From: Citrobacter amalonaticus | GTDB lineage: Bacteria > Pseudomonadota > Gammaproteobacteria > Enterobacterales > Enterobacteriaceae | NCBI GenBank assembly: GCA_028994555.1 | Contig: JARDVN010000001.1 | Coordinates: 2,790,001 to 2,854,000, forward strand | Reading direction: 5' to 3' | Length of the DNA stretch: 64,000 bases | Shown: piece by piece, positions 31,201 through 42,235 of the stretch | How positions within the stretch are numbered: position 1 is the first letter of the stretch | How the letters are laid out: the number at the start of each line of letters is the position of its first letter | Program-made: the position numbers and the translations under genes | Notes under the pieces: model-generated | What the model was told of the DNA's origin: nothing | The model's database searches: none | The model's input: only the letters and a program-made list of their open reading frames with translations

Positions 31201-32206
31201 GGTAAATCGGTTGGGGTGAATGCCATGATCCTCAGCATGCTTTACAAGGCCCAGCCGGAAGACGTTCGTTTCATCATGATCGACCCGAAAATGCTGGAGC
31301 TGTCGGTATACGAAGGCATTCCGCATCTGCTGACGGAAGTCGTCACCGATATGAAAGACGCTGCCAATGCCCTGCGCTGGAGCGTTAACGAGATGGAACG
31401 TCGTTACAAACTGATGTCGGCTCTGGGCGTGCGTAATCTGGCGGGCTACAACGAGAAGATTGCCGAAGCGGCGCGGATGGGGCGTCCGATTCCGGATCCG
31501 TACTGGAAACCGGGCGACAGTATGGACGCGCAGCATCCGGTACTGGAAAAACTGCCGTACATTGTTGTGCTGGTCGATGAATTTGCCGACCTGATGATGA
31601 CGGTCGGTAAGAAAGTTGAAGAGCTGATTGCCCGACTGGCGCAAAAAGCCCGAGCGGCAGGCATTCACCTGGTGCTGGCGACGCAGCGTCCGTCAGTCGA
31701 CGTCATCACCGGGCTTATCAAAGCCAATATTCCGACCCGAATCGCGTTTACCGTATCCAGTAAGATTGACTCGCGTACCATCCTCGATCAGGGCGGTGCA
31801 GAATCGCTGCTGGGAATGGGGGGATATGCTTTACTCCGGCCCTAACTCCACTATGCCGGTGCGTGTTCACGGCGCGTTTGTCCGTGACCAGGAAGTGCAT
31901 GCGGTGGTGCAGGACTGGAAAGCGCGTGGTCGTCCACAGTATGTTGATGGCATCACTTCCGATAGTGAAAGTGAAGGCGGCGGCGGTGGATTTGACGGCG
32001 GCGAAGAGCTGGATCCGTTATTTGATCAGGCAGTGAACTTTGTGACGGAAAAACGCAAAGCGTCGATTTCAGGCGTACAGCGTCAGTTCCGTATTGGCTA
32101 CAACCGCGCGGCGCGCATAATCGAACAGATGGAAGCGCAGGGGATCGTCAGTGAGCAGGGCCATAATGGGAATCGCGAAGTGCTGGCGCCTCCGCCGTTT
32201 GAGTAA
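28217..32206 (+). CDS. ftsK: DNA translocase FtsK (three homopolymer frame breaks)
   Basis: Essential divisome protein and DNA pump that directs XerCD at dif. I chose TTG 28217 (codes for [19 protein letters not shown] upstream), the E. coli start. Breaks: six-T run 28311-28316 ([13 protein letters not shown]), six-G run 28418-28423 ([15 protein letters not shown]), six-G run 31818-31823 ([14 protein letters not shown]). Removing one base each gives 1328 residues. Order: four N-terminal membrane helices, a Pro/Gln-rich linker with 13-residue repeats, motor domain with Walker [10 protein letters not shown], and C-terminal gamma winged helix ([20 protein letters not shown]). The literal sequence splits off the membrane domain and the gamma domain. 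Confidence 0.96.
30427..30660 (+). repeat. Six tandem 39-bp repeats in the ftsK linker
   Basis: Six consecutive 39-bp units encode [13 protein letters not shown] and close variants (three identical, then [39 protein letters not shown]). They lie in the disordered linker between the membrane and motor domains. Copy number in this segment varies among enterobacteria. Confidence 0.93.
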
Positions 32207-32317
32207 ATGCAAAGTTACGTAATTCAGTATTGTCTTCTTTCCTCACGCTGATTTTTGGCCTGGAATGGACAGCAGAGGGATCTCCCGGTCGGGAGTGACG
32301 TATTTTGAGGAATAACA

Positions 32318-32929
32318 ATGAAAAAATTCGCAATCACCTGTGCATTACTCTCAGGATTCGTAGTAAGCAGCGTCTGGGCGGATGCCGCCAGCGATCTGAA
32401 AAGCCGCCTGGATAAAGTCGGCAGCTTCCACGCCAGCTTCACACAGAAAGTGACCGATGGCAGCGGTAACGCCGTTCAGGAAGGCCAGGGTGATTTGTGG
32501 GTGAAGCGTCCCAACCTGTTTAACTGGCACATGACACAGCCCGACGAGAGCATTCTGGTTTCTGATGGCAAAACGTTGTGGTTCTTCAACCCGTTTGTTG
32601 AACAGGCGACAGCAACCTGGCTGAAAGATGCGACAGGCAATACGCCGTTTATGCTGATTGCGCGTAACCAGTCCAGCGACTGGCAGCAGTACAACATTAA
32701 ACAAAACGGCGATGACTTTGTGCTGACGCCGAAAACGAGTAACGGTAACCTGAAGCAGTTCACTATCAACGTGGGACGTGACGGAACCATTCATCAGTTC
32801 AGCGCCGTGGAACAGGACGACCAGCGCAGCAGTTATCAGCTGAAGTCTCAGCAGAATGGCGCTGTCGACGCATCGAAATTTACCTTTACCCCACCGCAAG
32901 GCGTAACGGTAGACGACCAACGTAAGTAG
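32318..32929 (+). CDS. lolA: Outer-membrane lipoprotein carrier LolA
   Basis: Periplasmic chaperone that carries lipoproteins from LolCDE to LolB. 203 residues with signal peptide [21 protein letters not shown] cleaved before [10 protein letters not shown]. The rest matches the LolA half-barrel ([28 protein letters not shown]). GAGGAATAACA before ATG. Between ftsK and rarA; rarA begins eight bases after its stop. Confidence 0.97.
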   Translation: MKKFAITCALLSGFVVSSVWADAASDLKSRLDKVGSFHASFTQKVTDGSGNAVQEGQGDLWVKRPNLFNWHMTQPDESILVSDGKTLWFFNPFVEQATATWLKDATGNTPFMLIARNQSSDWQQYNIKQNGDDFVLTPKTSNGNLKQFTINVGRDGTIHQFSAVEQDDQRSSYQLKSQQNGAVDASKFTFTPPQGVTVDDQRK

Positions 32930-32937
32930 AGGTATGC

Positions 32938-34281
32938 GTGAGCAACCTGTCGCTCGATTTTTCTGATAATACTTTTCAGCCACTGGCCGCGCGGATGCGG
33001 CCAGAAAATTTAGCGCAGTATATTGGTCAACAACATCTGCTGGCTGCGGGTAAACCGTTGCCGCGGGCGATTGAAGCCGGACATCTGCACTCCATGATCC
33101 TGTGGGGACCGCCGGGTACCGGTAAAACCACGCTTGCTGAAGTGATTGCCCGCTACGCCGATGCCGACGTTGAGCGGATATCGGCGGTCACCTCTGGCGT
33201 GAAAGAGATCCGCGAAGCCATTGAACGCGCCCGACAGAACAGAAATGCCGGGCGTCGCACCATTTTGTTTGTCGACGAAGTCCATCGCTTTAACAAAAGC
33301 CAACAGGATGCGTTTCTGCCACACATCGAAGACGGCACAATCACTTTTATCGGGGCAACTACCGAAAACCCATCGTTTGAGCTTAATTCCGCACTGCTGT
33401 CGCGGGCGCGCGTCTATTTGCTCAAATCGTTGACCACGGAAGATATCGAACAGGTTCTGCGTCAGGCGATGGAAGACAAGGCGCGGGGGTACGGTGGGCA
33501 GGATATCGTTCTGCCGGATGAAACCCGCAAAGCCATCGCGGAACTGGTTAACGGCGATGCGCGTCGGGCGCTGAACATGCTGGAAATGATGGCTGATATG
33601 GCAGAAGTGGATGACAGCGGTAAGCGTGTCCTTCTGCCCGCCTTGTTGACGGAAATAGCCGGTGAACGCAGCGCGCGTTTCGATAATAAAGGCGACCGTT
33701 TCTACGATCTCATTTCCGCATTGCATAAATCGGTTCGCGGCAGCGCGCCGGATGCGGCACTTTACTGGTATGCGCGCATCATCACGGCTGGCGGCGATCC
33801 GCTGTATGTGGCGCGCCGTTGCCTGGCGATTGCTTCCGAAGATGTGGGCAATGCCGATCCGCGTGCGATGCAGGTGGCGATTTCCGCCTGGGACTGCTTC
33901 ACGCGCGTGGGGCCTGCTGAAGGCGAACGCGCCATTGCCCAGGCGATCGTTTATCTGGCCTGTGCGCCAAAAAGCAATGCGGTGTATACCGCTTTTAAAG
34001 CGGCGATGTCCGATGCCCGTGAACGTCCTGATTATGACGTGCCTGTTCATCTGCGCAATGCACCGACGAAGTTGATGAAAGAGATGGGCTATGGGCAGGA
34101 ATATCGCTACGCGCATGACGAACCGAATGCCTATGCCGCAGGGGAGGAATATTTCCCCCAGGAGATGGCACAAACGCGCTATTATCACCCCACAAACAGA
34201 GGTCTTGAGGGCAAGATTGGCGAAAAGCTCGCCTGGCTCGCCGGACAGGATCAAAATAGCCCTATAAAACGCTACCGTTAG
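32938..34281 (+). CDS. rarA: Replication-associated recombination protein A
   Basis: AAA+ ATPase of the clamp-loader/MgsA family acting at stalled forks. Walker [10 protein letters not shown] (about residue 57), Walker [11 protein letters not shown], sensor-1 region [12 protein letters not shown]. 447 residues with a GTG start at 32938 (codes for [16 protein letters not shown]), chosen because it is the family start and has AGAGG upstream. Contains an intact five-G run at 33485-33489. Confidence 0.97.
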   Translation: MSNLSLDFSDNTFQPLAARMRPENLAQYIGQQHLLAAGKPLPRAIEAGHLHSMILWGPPGTGKTTLAEVIARYADADVERISAVTSGVKEIREAIERARQNRNAGRRTILFVDEVHRFNKSQQDAFLPHIEDGTITFIGATTENPSFELNSALLSRARVYLLKSLTTEDIEQVLRQAMEDKARGYGGQDIVLPDETRKAIAELVNGDARRALNMLEMMADMAEVDDSGKRVLLPALLTEIAGERSARFDNKGDRFYDLISALHKSVRGSAPDAALYWYARIITAGGDPLYVARRCLAIASEDVGNADPRAMQVAISAWDCFTRVGPAEGERAIAQAIVYLACAPKSNAVYTAFKAAMSDARERPDYDVPVHLRNAPTKLMKEMGYGQEYRYAHDEPNAYAAGEEYFPQEMAQTRYYHPTNRGLEGKIGEKLAWLAGQDQNSPIKRYR

Positions 34282-34298
34282 CGCAGACGTTGCGGTAA

Positions 34299-35667
<1,369 letters not shown>

Positions 35668-35686
35668 TTCTCGTTTCTTCCTTTCT

Positions 35687-35713
35687 AAAAAGCGCCTTTA
35701 GGCGCTTTTTTTT
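35687..35713 (+). terminator. serS terminator
   Basis: AAAAAGCGCC, TTTA, GGCGCTTTTTTTT: short perfect stem and long T-run, 20 bp after serS. Confidence 0.92.
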
Positions 35714-35721
35714 ATGCCTGT

Positions 35722-35735
35722 TTGATACCGGACAA
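35722..35735 (+). promoter_or_regulatory. FNR site of the dms operon
   Basis: TTGATACCGGACAA: perfect left half and a near-consensus right half. Same position and near the same sequence as the E. coli dmsA FNR site. Confidence 0.65.
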
Positions 35736-35742
35736 TAATCAT

Positions 35743-35758
35743 TACCCCCTATGGGGTA
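35743..35758. promoter_or_regulatory. 7-2-7 palindrome upstream of dmsA, NarL-like
   Basis: TACCCCCTATGGGGTA splits as TACCCCC, TA, TGGGGTA, the 7-2-7 inverted arrangement of NarL/NarP heptamers (each six of seven to TACYYMT). It lies just beyond the FNR site. Nitrate repression of dms by NarL is established in E. coli. Confidence 0.5.
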
Positions 35759-35896
35759 ATACTACCTTCGAATGAAATTCAGCATTTTACGCTGCTATCC
35801 TGTTGAATCGCTATGTATATGACTACATAGCGGTACTTAAGTATAAAAAAATAACGTCATTTTTGTTTTTACTGTGAGCAAGCAGAGTGAGCCTTT

Positions 35897-38341
35897 ATGA
35901 AAACTAAGATCCCCGATGCCGTGATGGCAGCTGAGGTGAGTCGTCGTGGTTTAGTCAAAACGACGGCGATAGGCGGTCTGGCGATGGCCAGCAGCGCGTT
36001 TACCCTGCCATTTACCCGTATCGCTAATGCCGCAGAAGCGCTCAGCCCTGCGCAGGCCAGCGAAAAAGTCATCTGGAGCGCGTGTACCGTAAACTGCGGC
36101 AGTCGCTGCCCGCTACGCATGCACGTGGTTGATGGCGAAATCAAATACGTTGAAACCGATAATACTGGCGATGACAACTACGAGGGATTGCACCAGGTGC
36201 GTGCCTGTCTGCGTGGTCGCTCAATGCGCCGTCGCGTTTATAACCCGGATCGCCTGAAATACCCCATGAAGCGCGTCGGTAAGCGTGGAGAAGGGAAATT
36301 CGAACGCATCACCTGGGATGAGGCTTACGACATCATCGCCAGCAACATGCAGCGTCTGATTAAAGATTACGGTAACGAGTCTATCTACCTGAACTACGGC
36401 ACCGGTACGCTGGGCGGTACGATGACCCGTTCCTGGCCGCCGGGAAATACCCTGGTAGCGCGTCTGATGAACTGCTGCGGCGGTTATCTGAACCACTATG
36501 GCGATTACTCTTCGGCACAGATTGCTGCAGGTCTGAACTATACCTACGGCGGTTGGGCGGATGGTAACAGCCCGTCTGACATTGAAAACAGCAAGCTGGT
36601 GGTACTGTTTGGTAATAACCCTGGCGAAACGCGTATGAGCGGCGGCGGGGTGACCTACTATCTGGAACAGGCGCGACAAAAATCGAATGCCCGGATGATT
36701 ATTATCGATCCGCGCTATACCGATACCGGGGCCGGTCGAGAAGACGAGTGGATCCCGATTCGTCCGGGTACCGATGCGGCGCTGGTGAATGCGCTGGCTT
36801 ATGTGCTGATTACTGAGAATATGGCCGATCAGCCGTTCCTCGATAAGTACTGCGTGGGCTACGACGAGAAAACGTTGCCAGCCAGCGCGCCGAAGAATGG
36901 TCACTATAAGGCCTATATCCTCGGGCAGGGGAATGACGGTACGCCAAAAACGCCTGAGTGGGCGGCGCAAATTACCGGTATTCCGGCAGACCGCATTATC
37001 AAACTGGCGCGTGAAATCGGCAGCGCAAAACCGGCCTATATCAGCCAGGGCTGGGGACCGCAGCGCCACGCGAACGGCGAAATTGCCACCCGTGCCATTT
37101 CAATGCTGGCTATTTTGACCGGTAACGTCGGGATCAACGGCGGCAACAGCGGCGCACGTGAAGGCTCTTACTCTCTGCCGTTTGTACGGATGCCTACGCT
37201 GGAAAACCCGGTAGAAACCAGTATCTCCATGTTTATGTGGACTGACGCGATTGAACGTGGGCCGGAAATGACTGCGCTGCGTGATGGCGTGCGCGGCAAA
37301 GATAAACTCGACGTGCCGATTAAGATGATCTGGAACTACGCCGGTAACTGTCTTATCAACCAGCACTCGGAGATCAACCGCACGCACGACATCCTGCAGG
37401 ATGACAAGAAGTGCGAAATGATTGTCGTCATCGACTGCCACATGACGTCATCAGCGAAGTATGCCGATATTCTGCTGCCGGATTGCACGGCATCTGAGCA
37501 GATGGATTTCGCGCTGGATGCCTCCTGCGGGAATATGTCCTACGTGATTTTCGCCGATCAGGCCATCAAGCCGCGTTTTGAATGCAAAACCATCTATGAA
37601 ATGACCAGTGAACTGGCGAAGCGTCTGGGCGTCGAGCAGCAGTTTACCGAAGGACGCACTCAGGAAGAGTGGATGCGTCATCTGTACGAACAGTCGCGTA
37701 AAGCCATTCCGGAGCTGCCGACCTTTGAGGAATTCCGTAAGCAGGGGCTGTTTAAGCAGCGCGATCCGCAAGGACATCACGTGGCCTATAAGGCGTTCCG
37801 TGACGATCCGCAGGCCAATCCCTTAACCACGCCGTCAGGTAAAATCGAAATCTACTCGCAGGAACTGGCTAAGATTGCCGCCACCTGGGAACTGCCGGAA
37901 GGCGATGTCATCGATCCATTGCCGATCTACACGCCGGGTTTTGAGAACTACAACGACCCGTTGACCAAAGATTATCCGTTGCAGCTCACGGGCTTCCACT
38001 ATAAATCTCGCGTTCACTCCACCTATGGCAACGTGGATGTCCTGAAGGCATCGTGCCGCCAGGAAATGTGGATCAACCCGCTCGATGCGCAAAAGCGCGG
38101 AATCAACAACGGCGACAAAGTTCGCATCTACAACGGGCGCGGGGAATTGCATATCGAGGCGAAAGTAACGCCGCGTATGATGCCGGGCGTGGTGGCGTTA
38201 GGCGAGGGGGCCTGGTATGACCCGGATGCCAAACGCATTGACCAGGGCGGTTGTATCAACGTTCTGACCACCCAGCGCCCGTCTCCACTGGCGAAGGGGA
38301 ACCCGTCACATACGAACCTTGTTCAGGTTGAGAAGGTGTAA
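35897..38341 (+). CDS. dmsA: DMSO reductase catalytic subunit A
   Basis: Molybdopterin guanine dinucleotide enzyme, anaerobic respiration on DMSO/TMAO. N-terminal Tat signal with SRRGLVKTTAIGG (about residues 15-27), cleaved after the alanine-rich stretch near residue 45. Fe-S ligands in CTVNCGSRCPLRMH. The Mo-binding serine region YGTGTLGGTMTRSW follows. 814 residues, complete. First gene of dmsABC, with dmsB ten bases downstream. Confidence 0.97.
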   Translation: MKTKIPDAVMAAEVSRRGLVKTTAIGGLAMASSAFTLPFTRIANAAEALSPAQASEKVIWSACTVNCGSRCPLRMHVVDGEIKYVETDNTGDDNYEGLHQVRACLRGRSMRRRVYNPDRLKYPMKRVGKRGEGKFERITWDEAYDIIASNMQRLIKDYGNESIYLNYGTGTLGGTMTRSWPPGNTLVARLMNCCGGYLNHYGDYSSAQIAAGLNYTYGGWADGNSPSDIENSKLVVLFGNNPGETRMSGGGVTYYLEQARQKSNARMIIIDPRYTDTGAGREDEWIPIRPGTDAALVNALAYVLITENMADQPFLDKYCVGYDEKTLPASAPKNGHYKAYILGQGNDGTPKTPEWAAQITGIPADRIIKLAREIGSAKPAYISQGWGPQRHANGEIATRAISMLAILTGNVGINGGNSGAREGSYSLPFVRMPTLENPVETSISMFMWTDAIERGPEMTALRDGVRGKDKLDVPIKMIWNYAGNCLINQHSEINRTHDILQDDKKCEMIVVIDCHMTSSAKYADILLPDCTASEQMDFALDASCGNMSYVIFADQAIKPRFECKTIYEMTSELAKRLGVEQQFTEGRTQEEWMRHLYEQSRKAIPELPTFEEFRKQGLFKQRDPQGHHVAYKAFRDDPQANPLTTPSGKIEIYSQELAKIAATWELPEGDVIDPLPIYTPGFENYNDPLTKDYPLQLTGFHYKSRVHSTYGNVDVLKASCRQEMWINPLDAQKRGINNGDKVRIYNGRGELHIEAKVTPRMMPGVVALGEGAWYDPDAKRIDQGGCINVLTTQRPSPLAKGNPSHTNLVQVEKV

Positions 38342-38351
38342 GGAGTAACCG

Positions 38352-38969
38352 ATGACAACCCAGTATGGATTTTTTATTGATTCCAGCCGTTGCACCGGTT
38401 GTAAAACCTGCGAACTGGCCTGTAAAGATTACAAAGACTTAACCCCGGATGTCAGCTTCCGCCGCATTTACGAATACGCGGGCGGTGACTGGCAGGAGGA
38501 TAACGGCGTCTGGCATCAGAACGTGTTTGCCTACTATCTCTCTATTGCCTGTAACCACTGTGAGGATCCGGCCTGTACTAAGGTTTGCCCGAGCGGGGCA
38601 ATGCACAAACGGGAAGACGGTTTTGTGGTCGTTGATGAAGATGTCTGCATCGGCTGTCGTTACTGCCATATGGCCTGCCCGTACGGCGCGCCGCAGTACA
38701 ATGCCGCCAAAGGTCACATGACCAAGTGCGACGGCTGTCATGACCGCGTGGCGGATGGCAAGAAACCGATCTGTGTGGAGTCCTGCCCGCTGCGGGCGCT
38801 GGACTTCGGCCCGATTGACGAACTGCGCAAAAAACACGGCGATCTGGCTGCCGTTGCCCCACTGCCGGGCGCACACTTCACGAAGCCGAGTATTGTGATC
38901 AAACCAAATGCCAACAGCCGCCCGACCGGGGATACCACCGGTTATCTGGCGAATCCGAAGGAGGTGTAA
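38352..38969 (+). CDS. dmsB: DMSO reductase electron-transfer subunit B
   Basis: 205-residue ferredoxin-like protein with four [4Fe-4S] clusters. Cysteine groups: CTGCKTCELACKD, CNHCEDPACTKVCP, CIGCRYCHMACP and CDGCHDRVADGKKPICVESCP (written as separate motifs). Moves electrons from DmsC to DmsA. AAGGAG before ATG. Its 3' end carries the GGAGG of dmsC. Confidence 0.97.
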   Translation: MTTQYGFFIDSSRCTGCKTCELACKDYKDLTPDVSFRRIYEYAGGDWQEDNGVWHQNVFAYYLSIACNHCEDPACTKVCPSGAMHKREDGFVVVDEDVCIGCRYCHMACPYGAPQYNAAKGHMTKCDGCHDRVADGKKPICVESCPLRALDFGPIDELRKKHGDLAAVAPLPGAHFTKPSIVIKPNANSRPTGDTTGYLANPKEV

Positions 38970-38970
38970 G

Positions 38971-39834
38971 ATGGGAAGTGGATGGCATGAATGGCCGCTG
39001 ATGATCTTCACGGTCTTCGGACAATGTGTGGTCGGTGGTTTTATTGTTCTGGCGCTGGCGCTGATGAAAGGCGACCTGTGGGCAGAGACGCAGCAGCGCG
39101 TGATTACCTGCATGTTCGCGCTGTGGGTGCTGATGGGGATTGGCTTTATCGCATCTATGCTGCACCTCGGCTCGCCAATGCGGGCGTTTAACTCGCTTAA
39201 CCGTGTAGGGTCGTCGGCGCTGAGTAACGAAATTGCCAGCGGTTCGATTTTCTTCGCGGTTGGCGGGATCGGCTGGTTGCTGGCGATGACGAAAAAGCTC
39301 TCTCCCGCGCTGCGTAACCTGTGGCTATTGGTCACCATGATTCTGGGCGTTCTGTTCGTCTGGATGATGGTGCGTGTCTATAACAGCATCGATACCGTAC
39401 CGACCTGGTACAGCGTCTGGACGCCGCTGGGCTTCTTCCTGACTCTGCTGATGGGCGGTCCGCTGCTGGGTTATCTGTTGTTGCGCGTGGCGGGTGTCGA
39501 CGGCTGGGCGATGCGTCTGCTGCCTGCGGTTTCACTGTTGGCGCTGGTGGTCAGTGCTGTCATGTCGGTGATGCAGGGGGCGGAGCTGGCCAGCATTCAC
39601 AGTTCAGTCCAGCAGGCATCTGCACTGGTTCCGGATTACGGTTCGCTGATGGCCTGGCGAATTGGGGTGCTGGCGCTGGCCTTGTGCTGCTGGATTGTTC
39701 CGCAGTTGAAAGGGTATCAGCCTGCGGTGCCGTTACTCTCCGTGGCCTTTGTTCTGCTGCTGGTCGGCGAGCTGATTGGTCGCGGTGTATTTTACGGTCT
39801 GCATATGACCGTCGGCATGGCGGTCGCCGGCTAA
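38971..39834 (+). CDS. dmsC: DMSO reductase membrane anchor subunit C
   Basis: Integral membrane menaquinol-oxidising anchor, 287 residues, eight hydrophobic helices. Start MGSGWHEWPLMIFTVFGQ at ATG 38971, one base after the dmsB stop and with GAAGGAGG. A frame opening further upstream within dmsB is not supported. Contains an intact five-G run (39576-39580), showing that not all such runs are altered. Confidence 0.97.
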   Translation: MGSGWHEWPLMIFTVFGQCVVGGFIVLALALMKGDLWAETQQRVITCMFALWVLMGIGFIASMLHLGSPMRAFNSLNRVGSSALSNEIASGSIFFAVGGIGWLLAMTKKLSPALRNLWLLVTMILGVLFVWMMVRVYNSIDTVPTWYSVWTPLGFFLTLLMGGPLLGYLLLRVAGVDGWAMRLLPAVSLLALVVSAVMSVMQGAELASIHSSVQQASALVPDYGSLMAWRIGVLALALCCWIVPQLKGYQPAVPLLSVAFVLLLVGELIGRGVFYGLHMTVGMAVAG

Positions 39835-39842
39835 GTGAAGAA

Positions 39843-39860
39843 CCGGGGCTTTCGCCCCGG
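39843..39860. terminator. dmsC-distal hairpin, copy 1
   Basis: CCGGGGCTTTCGCCCCGG, a short perfect stem nine bases after dmsC. No U-run follows. Confidence 0.55.
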
Positions 39861-40003
39861 TCAGATTACTGACAAGGAAAGCAAAAACGTGGTTTTTCCT
39901 TCCTTGTGGTTATCAGCCGAAAATCAATGAATTGATTTTCCTGGTTTTTAATGAGGTGATCTTTGCTTTTCCGGTATCGGGATGAAGTTTGTCATCACTC
40001 TCA

Positions 40004-40021
40004 CCGGGGCTTTCGCCCCGG
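40004..40021. terminator. dmsC/ycaC hairpin, copy 2
   Basis: The same CCGGGGCTTTCGCCCCGG, here followed by TTTTACTATTT on the plus strand; six bases from the stop of convergent ycaC. Likely the actual end of the dms transcript. Confidence 0.7.
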
Positions 40022-40026
40022 TTTTA

Positions 40027-40654
40027 CTATTTCTGTTTAGTCAACGTATCGTAGCTGGTCATCAGATTGCGGTAATCCGGAATGTGGTTGGAGAACAGCG
40101 TCGCCAGCCCCTCGATATCATTACGCCAGTCACGGTGCAGTTCACAGGCCACACCAAACCATGTCATGAGCTGAGCACCTGCCTGCGACATTCGATCCCA
40201 CGCTGAATGACGGGTAATTTCATTAAACGTACCCGACGCATCGGTGACGACGAAGACATCAAAACCTTCTTCAATGGCTGACAGCGCCGGAAATGCCACG
40301 CAAACTTCGGTCACTACCCCCCGCAATGATCAACTGTTTTTTCCCCGTGGCTTTGACGGCCTTCACGAAGTCTTCGTTGTCCCAGGCGTTGATATTTCCT
40401 GGTCGCGCAATGTATGGGGCATCCGGGAACTGGGCTTTTAATTCGGGAACCAGCGGGCCATTTGGACCGGTTTCGAAGCTGGTGGTGAGAATGGTAGGCA
40501 GCTTGAAGTATTTGGCTAAGTCGCCCAGCGCCAGCACGTTATTCTTAAATTTATCAGGGTCAATATCCCTGACCAGTGAGAGTAGCCCGGCCTGGTGATC
40601 CACCAGAAGAACCGCAGCATCGTTTTTATCAAGACGAACATAAGACCTGGTCAT
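40027..40654 (-). CDS. ycaC: YcaC, isochorismatase-like hydrolase (one frame break)
   Basis: Cysteine-hydrolase-superfamily protein of unknown substrate, forming octamers in E. coli. Catalytic residues expected: Asp in VLLVDHQAG (about residue 19), Lys, and Cys in VVTEVCVAFPAL (about 118). The frame breaks at the six-C run 40317-40322, four codons before the catalytic loop; five restores KKQLIIAGVVTEVCV. Corrected length is 208 residues, the usual value. GGGGAAGAG before ATG 40654. Confidence 0.94.
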
Positions 40655-40966
40655 TCTCTTCCCCTTGCTTGAGTCAACTCTGCGCCCGAAATCATTCAGG
40701 TGCGTATGGTTTATTCAAAGCATAGAACGGAAAAAAATACTGCCGGGACTATGAGATTTTTCAACTAAACGAAACGGAACTCTTTTGCGTTAAATCAATA
40801 AAAACAGTCACCTGTAATGAGTTCGGCAGCAATAATACATAATCTTAATCAATAAATTCAATCGAAGAGGGAAAAGGGCCGCCACGCCACGGTTTCAGCC
40901 GATTGACAATGTTTTTGTTGGTGGCATGATGCGCGTGAAATTTGAACTTCCTCACGGTTTATACTC
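40655..40966. other. Divergent intergenic region ycaC/ycaD
   Basis: 312 bp, AT-rich, no gene. A promoter for ycaD fits TTGACA at 40903-40908, 16 bp, CATGAT at 40925-40930 with an upstream TG (extended -10 type). Nothing else clear. Confidence 0.5.
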
Positions 40967-42115
40967 ATGTCCACCTATACCCGACCTGTCTTGCTTTTGC
41001 TGGCTGGTCTACTTCTGCTGACCCTGGCGATTGCGGTGCTTAACACGCTCGTCCCGCTTTGGCTCGCCCAGGAAAACCTGCCGACGTGGCAGGTGGGTAT
41101 GATTAGTTCGTCCTATTTCACCGGTAACCTGGTCGGGACGCTGTTGACAGGGGCTTTAATCAAGCGCCTCGGGTTTAACCGTAGTTACTACCTTGCCTCG
41201 CTGATCTTTGCGGCTGGTTGTGTGGGCCTCGGGGTGATGGTCGGCTTCTGGAGCTGGCTGGCATGGCGCTTTGTCGCTGGCGTTGGCTGCGCGATGATCT
41301 GGGTTGTCGTCGAGAGTGCGCTGATGTGCAGCGGGACATCACGCAACCGAGGCCGTCTGCTGGCGGCCTACATGATGGTTTACTATGTCGGGACCTTCCT
41401 CGGACAACTGCTGGTCAGCAAAGTCTCGACGGAGCTAATGAACGTGCTGCCGTGGGCGACAGGACTGATTCTGGCAGGGATTTTACCGCTGCTCTTTACC
41501 CGTATCCTGAATCAGCAGTCTGATGAACACAACGACACGCCAATTACCTCAATGCTGAAACTACGTCAGGCGCGGCTGGGTGTTAACGGCTGCATTATTT
41601 CCGGGATTGTGCTGGGTTCGCTGTACGGCCTGATGCCGCTGTATCTCAATCATCAGGGTATGAGTAACGCCAGTATCGGTTTCTGGATGGCGGTGCTGGT
41701 TAGCGCGGGGATCCTCGGCCAGTGGCCAATCGGGCGGCTGGCGGATAAGTTTGGTCGACTGCTGGTTCTGCGTGTGCAGGTATTCGTGGTGATTCTCGGC
41801 AGTATGGCGATGTTAAGCCAGGCCGCGATGGCGCCTGCGCTCTTTATCCTGGGGGCTGCCGGTTTTACGCTCTATCCGGTCGCTATGGCCTGGGCCTGTG
41901 AAAAAGTGGAACATCACCAACTGGTGGCGATGAACCAGGCGCTGCTGCTGAGCTACACCGTTGGCAGCCTCTTAGGGCCTTCCTTCACCGCCATGTTGAT
42001 GCAGAATTATTCCGATAATCTGCTGTTTATTATGATTGCCAGCGTGTCGTTTATTTATTTGCTGATGCTGTTGCGCAATGCCGGACACACTCCGAACCCG
42101 GTTGCTCACGTTTAA
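40967..42115 (+). CDS. ycaD: YcaD, major facilitator superfamily transporter
   Basis: 382-residue inner-membrane protein with about twelve hydrophobic helices; substrate unknown. Family features: the cytoplasmic loop [15 protein letters not shown] between helices 2 and 3 and [16 protein letters not shown] between helices 8 and 9. Complete. In E. coli K-12 ycaM, ycaN and ycaK separate it from pflA; here pflA follows directly in convergent orientation. Confidence 0.95.
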   Translation: MSTYTRPVLLLLAGLLLLTLAIAVLNTLVPLWLAQENLPTWQVGMISSSYFTGNLVGTLLTGALIKRLGFNRSYYLASLIFAAGCVGLGVMVGFWSWLAWRFVAGVGCAMIWVVVESALMCSGTSRNRGRLLAAYMMVYYVGTFLGQLLVSKVSTELMNVLPWATGLILAGILPLLFTRILNQQSDEHNDTPITSMLKLRQARLGVNGCIISGIVLGSLYGLMPLYLNHQGMSNASIGFWMAVLVSAGILGQWPIGRLADKFGRLLVLRVQVFVVILGSMAMLSQAAMAPALFILGAAGFTLYPVAMAWACEKVEHHQLVAMNQALLLSYTVGSLLGPSFTAMLMQNYSDNLLFIMIASVSFIYLLMLLRNAGHTPNPVAHV

Positions 42116-42126
42116 TTCAGCGCCAA

Positions 42127-42159
42127 CAGGATGCAATGGGTGTTATTGCATCCTGTTTT
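42127..42159 (+). terminator. ycaD terminator
   Basis: CAGGATGCAAT, GGGTGTT loop, ATTGCATCCTG, TTTT: perfect 11-bp stem, 11 bases after the ycaD stop. Confidence 0.92.
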
Positions 42160-42192
42160 GGTTAATTCTCTGCCTTCCCTGACAGAAAATAA

Positions 42193-42219
42193 AAAAGGCC
42201 GCCCGCCGGGCAGCCTTTC
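42193..42219 (-). terminator. pflA terminator
   Basis: AAAGGC/GCCTTT outer stem with an inner GCCCG/CGGGC stem and flanking A/T tracts (minus strand continues TTTTTTATTTTC). Sixteen bases after the pflA stop. Confidence 0.85.
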
Positions 42220-42235
42220 TAAAAGACTCAACGAG

